Below, one piece after another: positions 9,169 to 17,719 of a stretch of 64,000 nt of DNA; within the stretch, counting starts at the first letter, position 1, and each line of letters starts with the position of its first letter. Location: contig JAHFUR010000018.1 in the NCBI GenBank assembly GCA_023264995.1, positions 18,123 through 82,122 of the forward strand. Reading direction: 5' to 3'. A program made the position numbers and the translations under genes. The notes beneath the pieces were generated by a model that saw nothing but the letters and a program-made list of their open reading frames with translations, ran no database searches and had not been told where the DNA came from. This DNA comes from Acidimicrobiia bacterium (GTDB lineage: Bacteria > Actinomycetota > Acidimicrobiia > Acidimicrobiales > AC-14).

Positions 9169-9252
9169 GGGCGAGTGGCGGAATAGGCAGACGCGCAGGA
9201 TTCAGGTTCCTGTGTCCGAAAGGACGTGGGGGTTCAAGTCCCCCCTCGCCCA
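9169..9252 (+). tRNA. tRNA-Leu (anticodon CAG)
   Basis: The acceptor arms GGGCGAG (9169-9175) and CTCGCCC (9245-9251) pair. The anticodon stem CAGGA/TCCTG encloses loop TTCAGGT, giving CAG. A long variable arm (TGTCCGAAAGGACGT) and the T-loop TTCAAGT are present, as in a class II leucine tRNA. The 3' CCA is not encoded. A tRNA-Leu next to fhaA is also the arrangement in mycobacteria. Its 3' half serves as the integration site of the island that follows. Confidence 0.95.
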
Positions 9253-9253
9253 C
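9195..9253 (+). repeat. Left attachment site (attL), 59-bp tRNA-Leu 3' end
   Basis: The bases run from the anticodon stem of tRNA-Leu to one base past the discriminator. They are identical, base for base, to 28195-28253; the match stops at 9194/28194 and 9254/28254. The tRNA stays intact on this side, as expected for integration into the 3' end. Confidence 0.95.
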
Positions 9254-9336
9254 AAGGTAAAAGAGTAGGTCAGCGGGTGTGCGGCGGCCTTCTGGGCGGG
9301 TTTGGCGAGGGCCGTCGGAGGCCGATCAAGGCCCAG

Positions 9337-9357
9337 AGGACACGAAAAGGACACGCG
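9337..9357 (+). repeat. Putative integrase arm-type site, left end
   Basis: A 21-bp sequence beginning AGGACACGAAAAGG is repeated exactly at 28042-28062 near the other island end, and again, slightly shortened, at 28064-28081. Position about 85 bp inside attL and recurrence near attR fit arm-type binding sites of the recombinase; the role is inferred. Confidence 0.6.
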
Positions 9358-9756
9358 CTGGAGAGCTGCGTCGTCTCGAAGCGCGCCAAAGCGGGGTACA
9401 CGGATGGCCTGATCGACGGCTTCAGCAGTGAAACGAGACACCCGCGATCCGTGTACGGTCCTCCGTGCGCGGCCATCCGAACGCAACTGGTGGCGGCGAC
9501 AGGCGTCATTGGCGGTCGATCACTGTTGTGCCCAGGCGAGACGGGGTTCCGAGAGCCGAACGTCGCACCGAACGGTGGGTCGGACGAGCTTGGGAGGCTC
9601 CGGCCGGACTATGTCAAGCCCGGCGTCGGATGACGATGGGTGCCACGGCAGCCTCCGTCGGTTGCCCACGGGTGCCGGTCCCTCGGTCGTCGGCGCCCCG
9701 CTTCACCACACGTGCGGCCGTTCTCCAACCGTCATCAAGGGCATCATTGGGCGACG
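9358..9756 (+). other. Non-coding left end of island, upstream of darT
   Basis: About 400 bp with no gene I can support. It should contain the darTG promoter. Open frames here have no recognisable motif and no ribosome site. Confidence 0.5.
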
Positions 9757-10356
9757 ATGGATCGGAGCGAGCTCACCGAGATGCACTACATCACGGCGAT
9801 CAGCAACCTCCCGTCGATGCTCCAGTTTGGCCTGCTCTCACACGAGCGTGCCTCGAAGGTTCCGCACGTGTCCGTTGCGATGGCGGCGATCCAGGGCCGT
9901 CGGGCCCCGAAGAAGGTCCCGGGTGGGCGGCCGCTGCATGAGTACGTCAACCTCTACATCAACGGCAGGAACGTGATGCTGTCGAAAGTGCTCCACGGAA
10001 GCTCGATAGATGAGGTCTGCCTGCTCCGCGTGAGTTCCGACGTCATCGATCTCCCACAGGTTGTCATCGCCGATCAGAACGCCGCCAGCGACTACGTTCG
10101 GTTCGCACATGCTTCGGTTGGGCTCGCCCTCGTCCACCGCGACACGGTCTTCGCTCAGTACTGGACACATCCAGGTGACCAGATCACCGAGTGGCGTCAC
10201 AGGTCCGCCATGTGCGCTGAGGTGCTCGTGCCCGACGCCGTGGCCCCGCACTACATCGTCGGAGCCTTCGTGGGCACGAGCAAGGCGGCACGGGACGTGA
10301 AGGCCGTGGCTTCGGGATTGGCCGTCACAATTGACAAGTACATGTTCTTCCAGTGA
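9757..10356 (+). CDS. darT: DarT-family DNA ADP-ribosyltransferase toxin
   Basis: DarT modifies single-stranded DNA bases with ADP-ribose from NAD and thereby blocks replication; DarTG systems act in phage defence by abortive infection. The 199-residue protein has the family marks: His10 with the YITAISNLPS helix, the NAD-binding NGRNVML segment with Arg71, and the late catalytic Glu155 in CAEVLV. Length fits the family (about 200-220). I chose the ATG at 9757 since the MDRSELTEMHYI start matches the usual beginning of DarT. The antitoxin gene follows after 18 bp. Confidence 0.93.
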   Translation: MDRSELTEMHYITAISNLPSMLQFGLLSHERASKVPHVSVAMAAIQGRRAPKKVPGGRPLHEYVNLYINGRNVMLSKVLHGSSIDEVCLLRVSSDVIDLPQVVIADQNAASDYVRFAHASVGLALVHRDTVFAQYWTHPGDQITEWRHRSAMCAEVLVPDAVAPHYIVGAFVGTSKAARDVKAVASGLAVTIDKYMFFQ

Positions 10357-10374
10357 GAGGAGGTGAGTAGACCG

Positions 10375-11502
10375 ATGATCACGGTCGTCAAGGGCGACCT
10401 CTTCAGGTCCAAGGCGCAGACTCTGGTCAACACCGTCAACTGCGTCGGCGTGATGGGCAAGGGGATCGCCCTTGGGTTCAAGAAGCGATTCCCCGACATG
10501 TTCGCCGATTACGTCCAGCGTTGCGACGCGGGCGCCGTGAAGCTCGGTGAGCCTTACATCTACCGCTCGCTGCTCCCTCCGTGGGTTCTGAACTTTCCGA
10601 CCAAGGACCACTGGCGGTCAGTGGCGCGGCTGTCGGACATCACGAGCGGGTTGGACCACGTAGCGGCGCACTACAAGGACTGGGGCATCGAATCGCTAGC
10701 CGTACCACCGCTCGGCTGCGGTGAAGGCCAGCTCGATTGGCGTGTTGTCGGCCCGACGCTCTATCGCCGACTCGCCGAGCTGGACGTCGATGTCGAGCTC
10801 TACGCCCCGCATGATGCGCCGGAGGCTGAGATGGACCCGATGTTCTTGAGCACGGGTGGCCAGTTGCCCGCCGGTGACGCACCGGTGCGCCTTCCGGTTG
10901 GTGTCCTGGCGCTCGCTACGATTCTCCGGCTTGTCGAACGCGAGCCGTATCACTGGCCAGTGGGGCGCACGACCTTCCAGAAGCTCGCCTACTTCGCTAG
11001 TCAGGCTGGCATCCCGACAGGTTTGGAGTACCAGCGGGGCAGCTACGGGCCGTTTGCCGAAGACTTGAAGCGCCTCGAAACGAAGCTGGTGAACAACGGC
11101 TTGATTGCCGAGTCCCGTCTGGGGCGCATGTTCGAGGTCCGAACAGGTCCGACGTACCGAGACGCGGTCGAGCGCTACAGGACCGAGCTTGAGGAGTGGC
11201 GTCCTGCGATCGAGCGGGTCGCTGACCTATTCCTTCGGACCGACACTCGCCGGGCCGAGGTTTTGGCTTCAGCGCACCTCGCCGCCACGGAACTCTCGGA
11301 GCGCAGCCGCCACAAGGGCACACTGCGACCGACTGAGCGCGACGTGGTCGAGGAGGTGCTCCGTTGGAAGCTCAGGCGCCGGCCGCCACTGGAGGCCGAC
11401 GAGGTTGCTTCAGCCGTCCGGGGTCTCGGACTTCTGAGCTGGATCGACGTCGACCCCAGCGAGGATCTCTTGCCGGATGCTGATCTGGAGTTGGTCGGGT
11501 AG
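10375..11502 (+). CDS. darG: DarG macrodomain antitoxin
   Basis: DarG reverses DarT damage by removing ADP-ribose from DNA and also binds the toxin. Residues 1-150 form a macrodomain with VNTVNCVGVMGKGIA and VPPLGCGEGQL, the ADP-ribose-binding loops. A second domain (about 180-340, with TTFQKLAYFASQAG and a YGPF motif) matches the C-terminal part of DarG, which contacts the toxin. I prefer the ATG at 10375, ten bases after the ribosome site AGGAGGT (10358-10364); a GTG at 10363 lies inside that site. The protein has 375 residues. Both genes form one operon. Confidence 0.92.
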   Translation: MITVVKGDLFRSKAQTLVNTVNCVGVMGKGIALGFKKRFPDMFADYVQRCDAGAVKLGEPYIYRSLLPPWVLNFPTKDHWRSVARLSDITSGLDHVAAHYKDWGIESLAVPPLGCGEGQLDWRVVGPTLYRRLAELDVDVELYAPHDAPEAEMDPMFLSTGGQLPAGDAPVRLPVGVLALATILRLVEREPYHWPVGRTTFQKLAYFASQAGIPTGLEYQRGSYGPFAEDLKRLETKLVNNGLIAESRLGRMFEVRTGPTYRDAVERYRTELEEWRPAIERVADLFLRTDTRRAEVLASAHLAATELSERSRHKGTLRPTERDVVEEVLRWKLRRRPPLEADEVASAVRGLGLLSWIDVDPSEDLLPDADLELVG

Positions 11503-11962
11503 CGGCACAGTCCCCACAACCCCACGCAGGGACCACAAAACACCCGCGTCTGTTCCCGCGTCGCCAGCAGCGAGAGGTGAAGGGCTCGAACTCGACGTGG
11601 TCGAGCGTGGCATCGGCACATCGAGCGCCACCAACGACGTGGTCAACTTGACGATGTAGCCCGTACTAACGATCCGGTAGTCGCTGCGTCGGGGATACCC
11701 GGGTGGGCGCTCGGCGATGGCCTCTGGGTCCCAAGAGCTTCGACGCGGATCCCGGCCATGGTGACGACCCTGGCGAGTCGAAACGCACCAGGTCAGGCCT
11801 GCACCCCTGCCCGTCCGCCGAGCAGTAGCGACCGGAAGGAAAGACACAAGGGCATCTCCGATGCTGCATGACGCCGGAATCGGTGCTGCAGCTTCGAAAG
11901 ACTGTCACTCTCGCGGTGCGCCAGCACCCGTACCTATGAGAGGAGGACGAGGAGGAGTCCCG
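11503..11962 (+). other. Intergenic region between darG and relaxase; oriT candidate zone
   Basis: 460 bp without a gene I can support. MobF elements usually carry their origin of transfer next to the relaxase gene, so oriT is most likely here or in 15350-15512; I could not identify a nic site. A strong purine-rich ribosome site (GGAGGAG, 11951-11957) closes the region. Confidence 0.4.
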
Positions 11963-14900
11963 ATTCTCAGGGTGCACACGCTCGACAGCTCGCCGAAGGC
12001 CATCCGCTACTTCGACGACGTGGCCCGCCGTGACGGTGGCGTCGAGGACTACTTCAGCGGCCGCGGCGAGCGGCCCGGACGGTGGATGGGCGCCGGCCTG
12101 GAGCACGTCGGCCTCCGCCCCGGCGCCGAGGTCGACGTCGACGCCGTCCACCGGGTCATCTTCGCTGGCGAGCACCCGGTCAGCGGCGAGCCACTGGGCC
12201 AGCGGATGCGTAAGGACGGCATCGCCGGCTTCGGCATGACCTTCTCGGCGCCGAAATCGGTGAGCCTCCTGTGGGCGCTGGCGTCGCCAGAGGTGGCCGG
12301 CGACATCGAGGCCGCCGAGGCCGCTGCCGTCCAGGCCGGCCTGACCTACGTCGAGCGCCACGCCAGCTACGCCCGGCGTGGACGCAACGGCATCGAGCAG
12401 GTCGACGGCGGCGGCTTCATCGCCAGCGCCTACTTCCACCGCACGAGCCGGGAATGCGACCCCCAGCTGCACACCCACGTGCTCGTCGCCAACCGGACGC
12501 TCTGCGAGGACGGGCGGTGGCGGACCCTCGACAGCCGCCGGCTCATGTGGCGTACCGAGACGCTGAAGGCGGCCGGCGCCGTCTACCAGCTCGCCCTCCG
12601 GGCCGAGCTGTCCCGCTCGCTCGGCGTGGCCTGGGAGCCGGTCAACGAGCACGGCCAGGCCGACATCGCCGGCGTCCCCCGGTCGCTGATCGAGGACTTC
12701 TCCAAGCGCTCGGCGCAGGTGCGGACGGCCGCGGCCGAGATGGTCGTCGAACGGGCCGGCGACGATCCCGCCCGCCTCGGCCGTGCTCCGTCGCAATGGG
12801 AGCTGCAGAAGGCGGCCTACGACACCCGCCGGCACAAGGTCGGCGTCGATTCCGATCGCATCCACGACCTGTGGAGGGCAGAGGCGGCCGGCCTTGGTTG
12901 GGACGCCACGCGGCTGGAGCGGGCGACGCTCCACAGGACGCGGCAACAGAAGCGGGCCGAACTCGCCGAGCCCGAGCTCACCCGACGCGTCCTCGTCGAC
13001 CTGACGCTGCGCGAGGCGGCGTTCCGGGCCGGCCACGCCGCCCTCGCCGTGGCCCGCCACGTCGAGGTCGACTCGGCGGCGCAGGCAGTCGAGGTCGTCG
13101 ATGCGAAGACCGCCGCCGTGCTCGCCAGTTCGCAGGTCGTCCAGCTGGCCGGTCCCGAGCGCAGCCGGGCCGGGTTCCCGAAGCGGGCTTCCGACGGACG
13201 GAGCACCGTCACCCGCGCCGGCGACCGGTCCTACAGCGTCGATGCCGTGCTCGCCCAGGAGATCCGGGTCCTCGAACGGGCCGAGGCCGGCCGCACCGCG
13301 GGCGTCGCCGTCGTGCCGGCCGACGCCCTGGTTCGGGCCATCGCCGCCCATGACGAGGCGTTCTCCCATCGTCGCCTCAGCGACGACCAGCGCCGGGCGG
13401 TGGCGACGTTCACCGCCGACGGCCAGCGACTGAGCATCCTGATCGGCCCCGCCGGCACCGGGAAGTCGGTGACCCTCGGCGTGGCCCGGGCCGCGTGGGA
13501 GGCGGCGGGCTACTGGGTGCGGGGCTACGCCCCGTTCGGCGCCGCCGCGGCATCTCTCCAGCAGTCGGCTCACATGGAGAGCGAGGTCGTGGCCAAGTTG
13601 CTGTTCGAGCAGCGTCGCCTGGACCAGCTGTCGCCGCAGGACCGCGACCGCTGGGCGCTGACCGGTAGGGACGTGGTCGTGGTCGACGAGGCCGCCACCC
13701 TGGGCACGGCCGACCTGGACCAGCTGTTGGCGGCCGTGGAGGCGGCGGGAGCGAAGCTGGTCCTCGCCGGCGACCACCGCCAGCTGGCGCCGGTCGTGCG
13801 CGGTGGCCTGTTCTCCGAGCTGCACGGGCGCCTCGGCGGGGCCGAGCTGACCGAGGCGCACCGCTTCGAGCAGGAATGGGAACGGGACGCGGCGATGGCC
13901 ATCCGTCGCCAGGACGTCCGGGGCCTCAACGGCTACGAAGCGCACGACCGCATCCGCCACGGCGGTCGGCAGGCGATGCTCGAAGCGGTCTACGAGCATT
14001 GGGCCGACGGGTACCTGAACGGGCACGACTCCTTGATGGTGGCCCGCACGAACGAGGTGGTCGACGAGCTCAACCAGCGGGCCCAGCGGCTGCTCGTCGA
14101 GCTGGGGCGGGTCGAGGTCGGCGGTGTCGCCATCGCCGGCGGGGCGGTGGCCGGCGTCGGCGACGTCATCGTCACCCGTCATCCCGACCGGCGGATCCGG
14201 GTGTCGGGGGCATCGGGGCACGTCCGCAACGGCGCCCGCTGGCGGGTGGTGGGCATCGGCCCCGGCGACCTCCTGGTGGAGGAGCTCGGCCCCTCACCCA
14301 ACGGGCGCCCGAGCCGAGCGCGCATCCCCATCCGGTACGCCGCCAACCACGTGCAGCTCGGCTACGCCGCCACCGGCCATTCGAGCCAGGGTCGGACGGT
14401 GGACCGGGTCGGCGTGGTGGTCGAGGGCGGCGAGGACGCCAACTGGCTTTATTCCGCCGTCACCCGCGGCCGTGAGGGGACGATGCTGTTCGTCGCCACC
14501 GCGGCGACGGAACTGGCGGCCGAGTACGGCAAGGAGCCGCCGTCGGCGCGCCAGGTCCTGGAGGCGGTCGTGTTGCGCGACGGCGAGCCGCAGACCGCCG
14601 TCGCCGAGCTCGAGGCCGGGTTGGCTCGCAGCGAGGCGGTGCAGCATCTTGAGGTCCTCGCCACCGCCGAGCGACCGACCGGCTCCCTCGCCCGCGAACG
14701 ACAGGCGCTCAAGCACGAGCTGTTGCGGGCGCCCTCCGAGCGGGACATCAGGGTGGCGGCCGTAGCGGTGGCCCAAGCGACGAAGTCCGTGGCCGGCGCC
14801 GGAGACCGGCTCGAACTGGCCCGGCGACGGCTCCATGAGGTCGAGTCCCGTCGTCTCTGGCGCCGGTCCGGTGAGGAGCTGCGCGTCACCCGGCGGTCCG

Positions 14901-15349
14901 TGACCGATGCCATGAAGGATGTGGCATCGGCGGAGCGCGTCCTCGCCGACGGGCGGGAGAAGTTGGTGACGATGAAGCTCGACGCCGTCGCCGGCACGGT
15001 TGTGCGGGACCGGCTTGAACTGATCGACGGCGCCCTCGACCTGCAGGTCGAGCGCGCCGTCGTTCGGTCGCCCGGGTATCTCGTCGCCGCGCTTGGGCGT
15101 CGACCCTTCGACGGAACCGTCGCCCGCCGTATTTGGGACAAGGACGCCACCCGGCTTGAGACCTATCGCCATTTCGATCTCGGCGTAGGGCCGGACGACG
15201 GCGCACTGGCCGCCTCGGGAATGGGTGCGGCGATCGGCATCCGGCCGCGTGACGTCGTTGGCCGGATGTCCTGGGACTACGCCGTCCAGGGGCCAACCCC
15301 GGCACGGGGTCGTGTGCTCGAACGGGAACCGCTCGGGATCGACCTCTGA
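11963..15349 (+). CDS. MobF-family relaxase-helicase (TrwC/TraI-like)
   Basis: Relaxases nick oriT, attach to the DNA 5' end and pilot it into the recipient; the helicase half unwinds the donor strand. The N-terminal third holds candidate nucleophile tyrosines (IRYF, EDYF), the MTFSAPKSVSLL motif and the three-His metal site ending in DPQLHTHVL (about 168-172). The helicase half has Walker A GPAGTGKS (about 494) and Walker B VVVDEAATL (about 571), then UvrD-like motifs ending in YSAVTRGREG. A coiled tail follows. The reading frame from ATT at 11963 (1,128 residues) sits five bases after GGAGGAG; alternatives are ATG 11936 (no ribosome site) and GTG 11972 (site too far). The start is therefore open. 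Confidence 0.92.
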   Translation: MLRVHTLDSSPKAIRYFDDVARRDGGVEDYFSGRGERPGRWMGAGLEHVGLRPGAEVDVDAVHRVIFAGEHPVSGEPLGQRMRKDGIAGFGMTFSAPKSVSLLWALASPEVAGDIEAAEAAAVQAGLTYVERHASYARRGRNGIEQVDGGGFIASAYFHRTSRECDPQLHTHVLVANRTLCEDGRWRTLDSRRLMWRTETLKAAGAVYQLALRAELSRSLGVAWEPVNEHGQADIAGVPRSLIEDFSKRSAQVRTAAAEMVVERAGDDPARLGRAPSQWELQKAAYDTRRHKVGVDSDRIHDLWRAEAAGLGWDATRLERATLHRTRQQKRAELAEPELTRRVLVDLTLREAAFRAGHAALAVARHVEVDSAAQAVEVVDAKTAAVLASSQVVQLAGPERSRAGFPKRASDGRSTVTRAGDRSYSVDAVLAQEIRVLERAEAGRTAGVAVVPADALVRAIAAHDEAFSHRRLSDDQRRAVATFTADGQRLSILIGPAGTGKSVTLGVARAAWEAAGYWVRGYAPFGAAAASLQQSAHMESEVVAKLLFEQRRLDQLSPQDRDRWALTGRDVVVVDEAATLGTADLDQLLAAVEAAGAKLVLAGDHRQLAPVVRGGLFSELHGRLGGAELTEAHRFEQEWERDAAMAIRRQDVRGLNGYEAHDRIRHGGRQAMLEAVYEHWADGYLNGHDSLMVARTNEVVDELNQRAQRLLVELGRVEVGGVAIAGGAVAGVGDVIVTRHPDRRIRVSGASGHVRNGARWRVVGIGPGDLLVEELGPSPNGRPSRARIPIRYAANHVQLGYAATGHSSQGRTVDRVGVVVEGGEDANWLYSAVTRGREGTMLFVATAATELAAEYGKEPPSARQVLEAVVLRDGEPQTAVAELEAGLARSEAVQHLEVLATAERPTGSLARERQALKHELLRAPSERDIRVAAVAVAQATKSVAGAGDRLELARRRLHEVESRRLWRRSGEELRVTRRSVTDAMKDVASAERVLADGREKLVTMKLDAVAGTVVRDRLELIDGALDLQVERAVVRSPGYLVAALGRRPFDGTVARRIWDKDATRLETYRHFDLGVGPDDGALAASGMGAAIGIRPRDVVGRMSWDYAVQGPTPARGRVLEREPLGIDL

Positions 15350-15396
15350 CCGTCGCCACGGACCGTGACCTGCGCGATCGGCAACGTCCGCTGCAT

Positions 15397-15427
15397 GTTG
15401 CATGGCCGCGACGCGCGGTCATGCAAC
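15397..15427. promoter_or_regulatory. Inverted repeat upstream of the excision/integration genes
   Basis: The arms GTTGCATGGCCGCG (15397-15410) and CGCGGTCATGCAAC (15414-15427) pair at 13 of 14 positions around a 3-bp centre. Just downstream, TGGCAACAAC occurs twice (15473-15482, 15485-15494) with 12-bp spacing. The site lies between the relaxase stop and the next gene, so it may be an operator for the recombination module or part of oriT; it lacks a T-run for a classical terminator. Confidence 0.55.
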
Positions 15428-15512
15428 ACCCGCAGCATGCTGCACGCAAAGAATCTTGAGATGCAGCGCCCTTGGCAACAACCGTGGCAACAACGGGGCG
15501 CACACTCCGGCA

Positions 15513-16250
15513 ATGCCTACCTTGCCCCGGCTGTTCCGCCTGCTGGAGGACGACTGGTCTCTTGTCGGAGGAAGCGCCGATGCGTCCGCCGCCGCGGCCC
15601 GCTGGACGGCGAGCCATCCCGTCCTGAGGGGCTTCGATAGTCCTGCGGCGGTGGTCGACAGCTGCCACCGTCGTGAGGGGACGACGCCGACCCTGGTGGC
15701 CGCCGTGCTGGCCGAGGCCGGCCGCGATCCGTGGGCGGCGAGGACCGTCCTACACATCGTCCTGCCCGGGATCGGCGCGGTGGCTCGCCGGGCGTCGTGC
15801 TACGTCGGAGGGCAGCGCCCGGTGTGGCAGAGCAGCGACGAACTCCACCAGGACGTCGTCCTCATCGCCCTCGATCGGATCCACGCCCTCGCCGGAACGG
15901 CGCCCGCCTTTCCTTGTCGTGCCATCGTCGATGGGACCTGGCAGCGGGTACGGCACCACGCCGCCTCGGTTCGTCAGGCGCTGACGACTCGGGCTGACAT
16001 CGAGGCCGGCGATGACGCCGTCGCCCCGGCCGAGCGCAGCGGGTTGGAGGAGCTCGGCCTGGTGGTCATCGAGGCCGTCAACGCCGGGGCCCTCGGGACC
16101 CTCGACGCCGGGCTTGTGTACTCGTGCCACGTCGGCGGCTACGGCGTCGCCGAGCTGGCGCCGGCCACCGGACGCACGGCGCGCTCGCTGTGGCGTCGCC
16201 GGCGACGAGCCGAGCAGCTCCTGGTGGCGAGGGGGCGGGCCGATGACTGA
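15513..16250 (+). CDS. Unknown protein with C-terminal sigma-4-like helix-turn-helix
   Basis: A 245-residue protein whose specific family I do not recognise. The end (about 205-245) reads GVAELAPATGRTARSLWRRR, which looks like a region-4 helix-turn-helix of sigma-70 type, and the middle (VVLIALDRIHALAG) resembles a helical sigma-2-like segment. Proteins of this style commonly sit just before the excisionase in actinobacterial integrative elements, so a regulatory role in excision or transfer is a reasonable inference. The ATG at 15513 was chosen for good frame content; the stop overlaps the next gene by eight bases, so the two are translationally coupled. Confidence 0.65.
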   Translation: MPTLPRLFRLLEDDWSLVGGSADASAAAARWTASHPVLRGFDSPAAVVDSCHRREGTTPTLVAAVLAEAGRDPWAARTVLHIVLPGIGAVARRASCYVGGQRPVWQSSDELHQDVVLIALDRIHALAGTAPAFPCRAIVDGTWQRVRHHAASVRQALTTRADIEAGDDAVAPAERSGLEELGLVVIEAVNAGALGTLDAGLVYSCHVGGYGVAELAPATGRTARSLWRRRRRAEQLLVARGRADD

Positions 16251-16461
16251 ACGCGAGGTTCCGCTGACCTTGTCGGAGGCGGCGGCCTACCTGAACGTCA
16301 CGGAGCGGTACGTGCGCCGGCTCGTCGCCGAGAGGCGAGTCGCGTTCCACAAGGTCGGGCGCCTGCTGCGGTTTCGCGCCTCGGACCTCGACGACCTGTT
16401 CGAGGCCGGCCGAGTCGAGGTGCCGCCGGACCATCCGTTGCTGCAGCGGCGCCGAGCATGA
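16243..16461 (+). CDS. xis: Excisionase (helix-turn-helix, MerR/Xis type)
   Basis: A 72-residue DNA-binding protein with the HTH_17 pattern: TLSEAAAYLNVTERYVRRLV, then the wing with KVGRLLRFRASDLDDLF. Such proteins bend attachment-site DNA and push the recombinase towards excision. The ATG lies inside the end of the preceding gene and the integrase follows 46 bp later, the standard xis-int order of actinobacterial elements. Confidence 0.9.
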   Translation: MTEREVPLTLSEAAAYLNVTERYVRRLVAERRVAFHKVGRLLRFRASDLDDLFEAGRVEVPPDHPLLQRRRA

Positions 16462-16507
16462 AAGCATATGAAGCGGACTCGTTAACAATCGAAAGGGGCA
16501 GGCAGCG

Positions 16508-17665
16508 GTGGGATCGATCGTGGCGCTCCAAGGTGGCCAGTACAAGGCGAGGTACCGGGATCATCTCGGCCGATCGCGGAGCAAGACGTTCCGGTTGAAG
16601 AAGGACGCCACCGACTTCCTCAAGACTGTCGGCTCCGACATCGTCCGCGGCGCCTACGTCGACCCCCGCCTCGGCCGCATCACCTTCGCCGAGTGGTCGC
16701 AGCACTGGCTGGACACGAAGGTGAACCTCCGGCCTGGGTCCCTCGCCCGCTACCGGCGGGTCCTCAGGTTGTCGCTCGTGCCGGCGTTCGGCTCGATGCG
16801 CCTCGCAAGCATCGGCCCGCTCGACGTTCGGAAGTGGCTCGCCGAACTGGCGAGCGCCCAACCGTCTTCGGAGGTCCGCCGGAGCTACGTGATGCTTCGG
16901 ATGGTGATGAAGGCCGCCGTCGAGAACGAGCTGATCGTCAAGACGCCGTGCGTGGCCGAGCTGCCGCGGGCCACGCAGGCGGAGATGCGGTTCCTCACCG
17001 TCGCCGAGGTCGACGAGGCGGCGGAGGCGATCAACCCACACTCGAAGGTGCTCGTGTACGTGCTGGCCTACTGCGGGCTGCGCTGGGGCGAGGCCGTCGG
17101 GTTGAAGCGCAAGTACGTCGACACCAGCCGGCGGACGATCCGCGTCGAGGAGCAGCTGACCGAGGTCGACCACCAATTCTACTTCGCCCAGCCCCTCAAG
17201 ACCGCCGCTGCCCGGCGCACAGTGCGGATGCCGGCGTTCGTGGCCACGCTGCTGGAGGAGCACTTCGCCTACGTCGAGGCCCTCCGCCGGGACCTCGGGC
17301 TTCCGCCGCTCGGCAGGGACGACCTCATTTTCACGAACACGAAGTGCCGCCCGTGGCATCGGGCCAGCTTCCGCCTGAACCACTGGGTACGGGCGACGAA
17401 GGCGTCGGGCCTGGCCGGACTCCGGGTCCACGACCTCCGCCACACCGCAGTCGCGTTCGCCATCAACCTGAGCAACGCTCACCCCAAGGCCGTCCAGATC
17501 CGATTCGGCCACTCCTCGATCCAGCAGACCTACGACCGCTACGGTCACCTCTTCCCGCAGATGGATGAGGCCATCGCCGACGACCTCGACCAGGCATATC
17601 GGGCTCGTCGGAATGACGCGCCCAGCGGACAGCCGCGCATCCCGACACTCGCCTCGTCGCGCTGA
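16508..17665 (+). CDS. int: Tyrosine site-specific recombinase (integrase)
   Basis: This integrase catalyses integration and excision at the tRNA-Leu 3' end. Its 385 residues contain an N-terminal arm-binding domain (1-55), a core-binding domain (57-150) and a catalytic domain with Arg192, Lys231, His308/Arg311 (HDLRHT), His335 (GHSS) and Tyr345 (DRYGHLF). The set is complete, so the enzyme is probably active. It lacks the extra segment typical of integron integrases. It starts with GTG behind AAGGGGC. Unusually for a tRNA-targeting integrase, it is more than 7 kb from the nearer att site; later cargo gain between int and attR may explain this. Confidence 0.95.
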   Translation: MGSIVALQGGQYKARYRDHLGRSRSKTFRLKKDATDFLKTVGSDIVRGAYVDPRLGRITFAEWSQHWLDTKVNLRPGSLARYRRVLRLSLVPAFGSMRLASIGPLDVRKWLAELASAQPSSEVRRSYVMLRMVMKAAVENELIVKTPCVAELPRATQAEMRFLTVAEVDEAAEAINPHSKVLVYVLAYCGLRWGEAVGLKRKYVDTSRRTIRVEEQLTEVDHQFYFAQPLKTAAARRTVRMPAFVATLLEEHFAYVEALRRDLGLPPLGRDDLIFTNTKCRPWHRASFRLNHWVRATKASGLAGLRVHDLRHTAVAFAINLSNAHPKAVQIRFGHSSIQQTYDRYGHLFPQMDEAIADDLDQAYRARRNDAPSGQPRIPTLASSR

Positions 17666-17719
17666 CTGGAGCCGCGGCCACGCACCCAGGCGATGCGCTG
17701 CGGCGCGTCTGCCCTCCCG

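Noticed and set aside
16508..17665. Integrase as an integron integrase driving the attC-like repeats
   Set aside because: It lacks the extra helix segment of IntI and has a phage-type arm-binding N-terminus; it fits the tRNA-Leu att sites instead.
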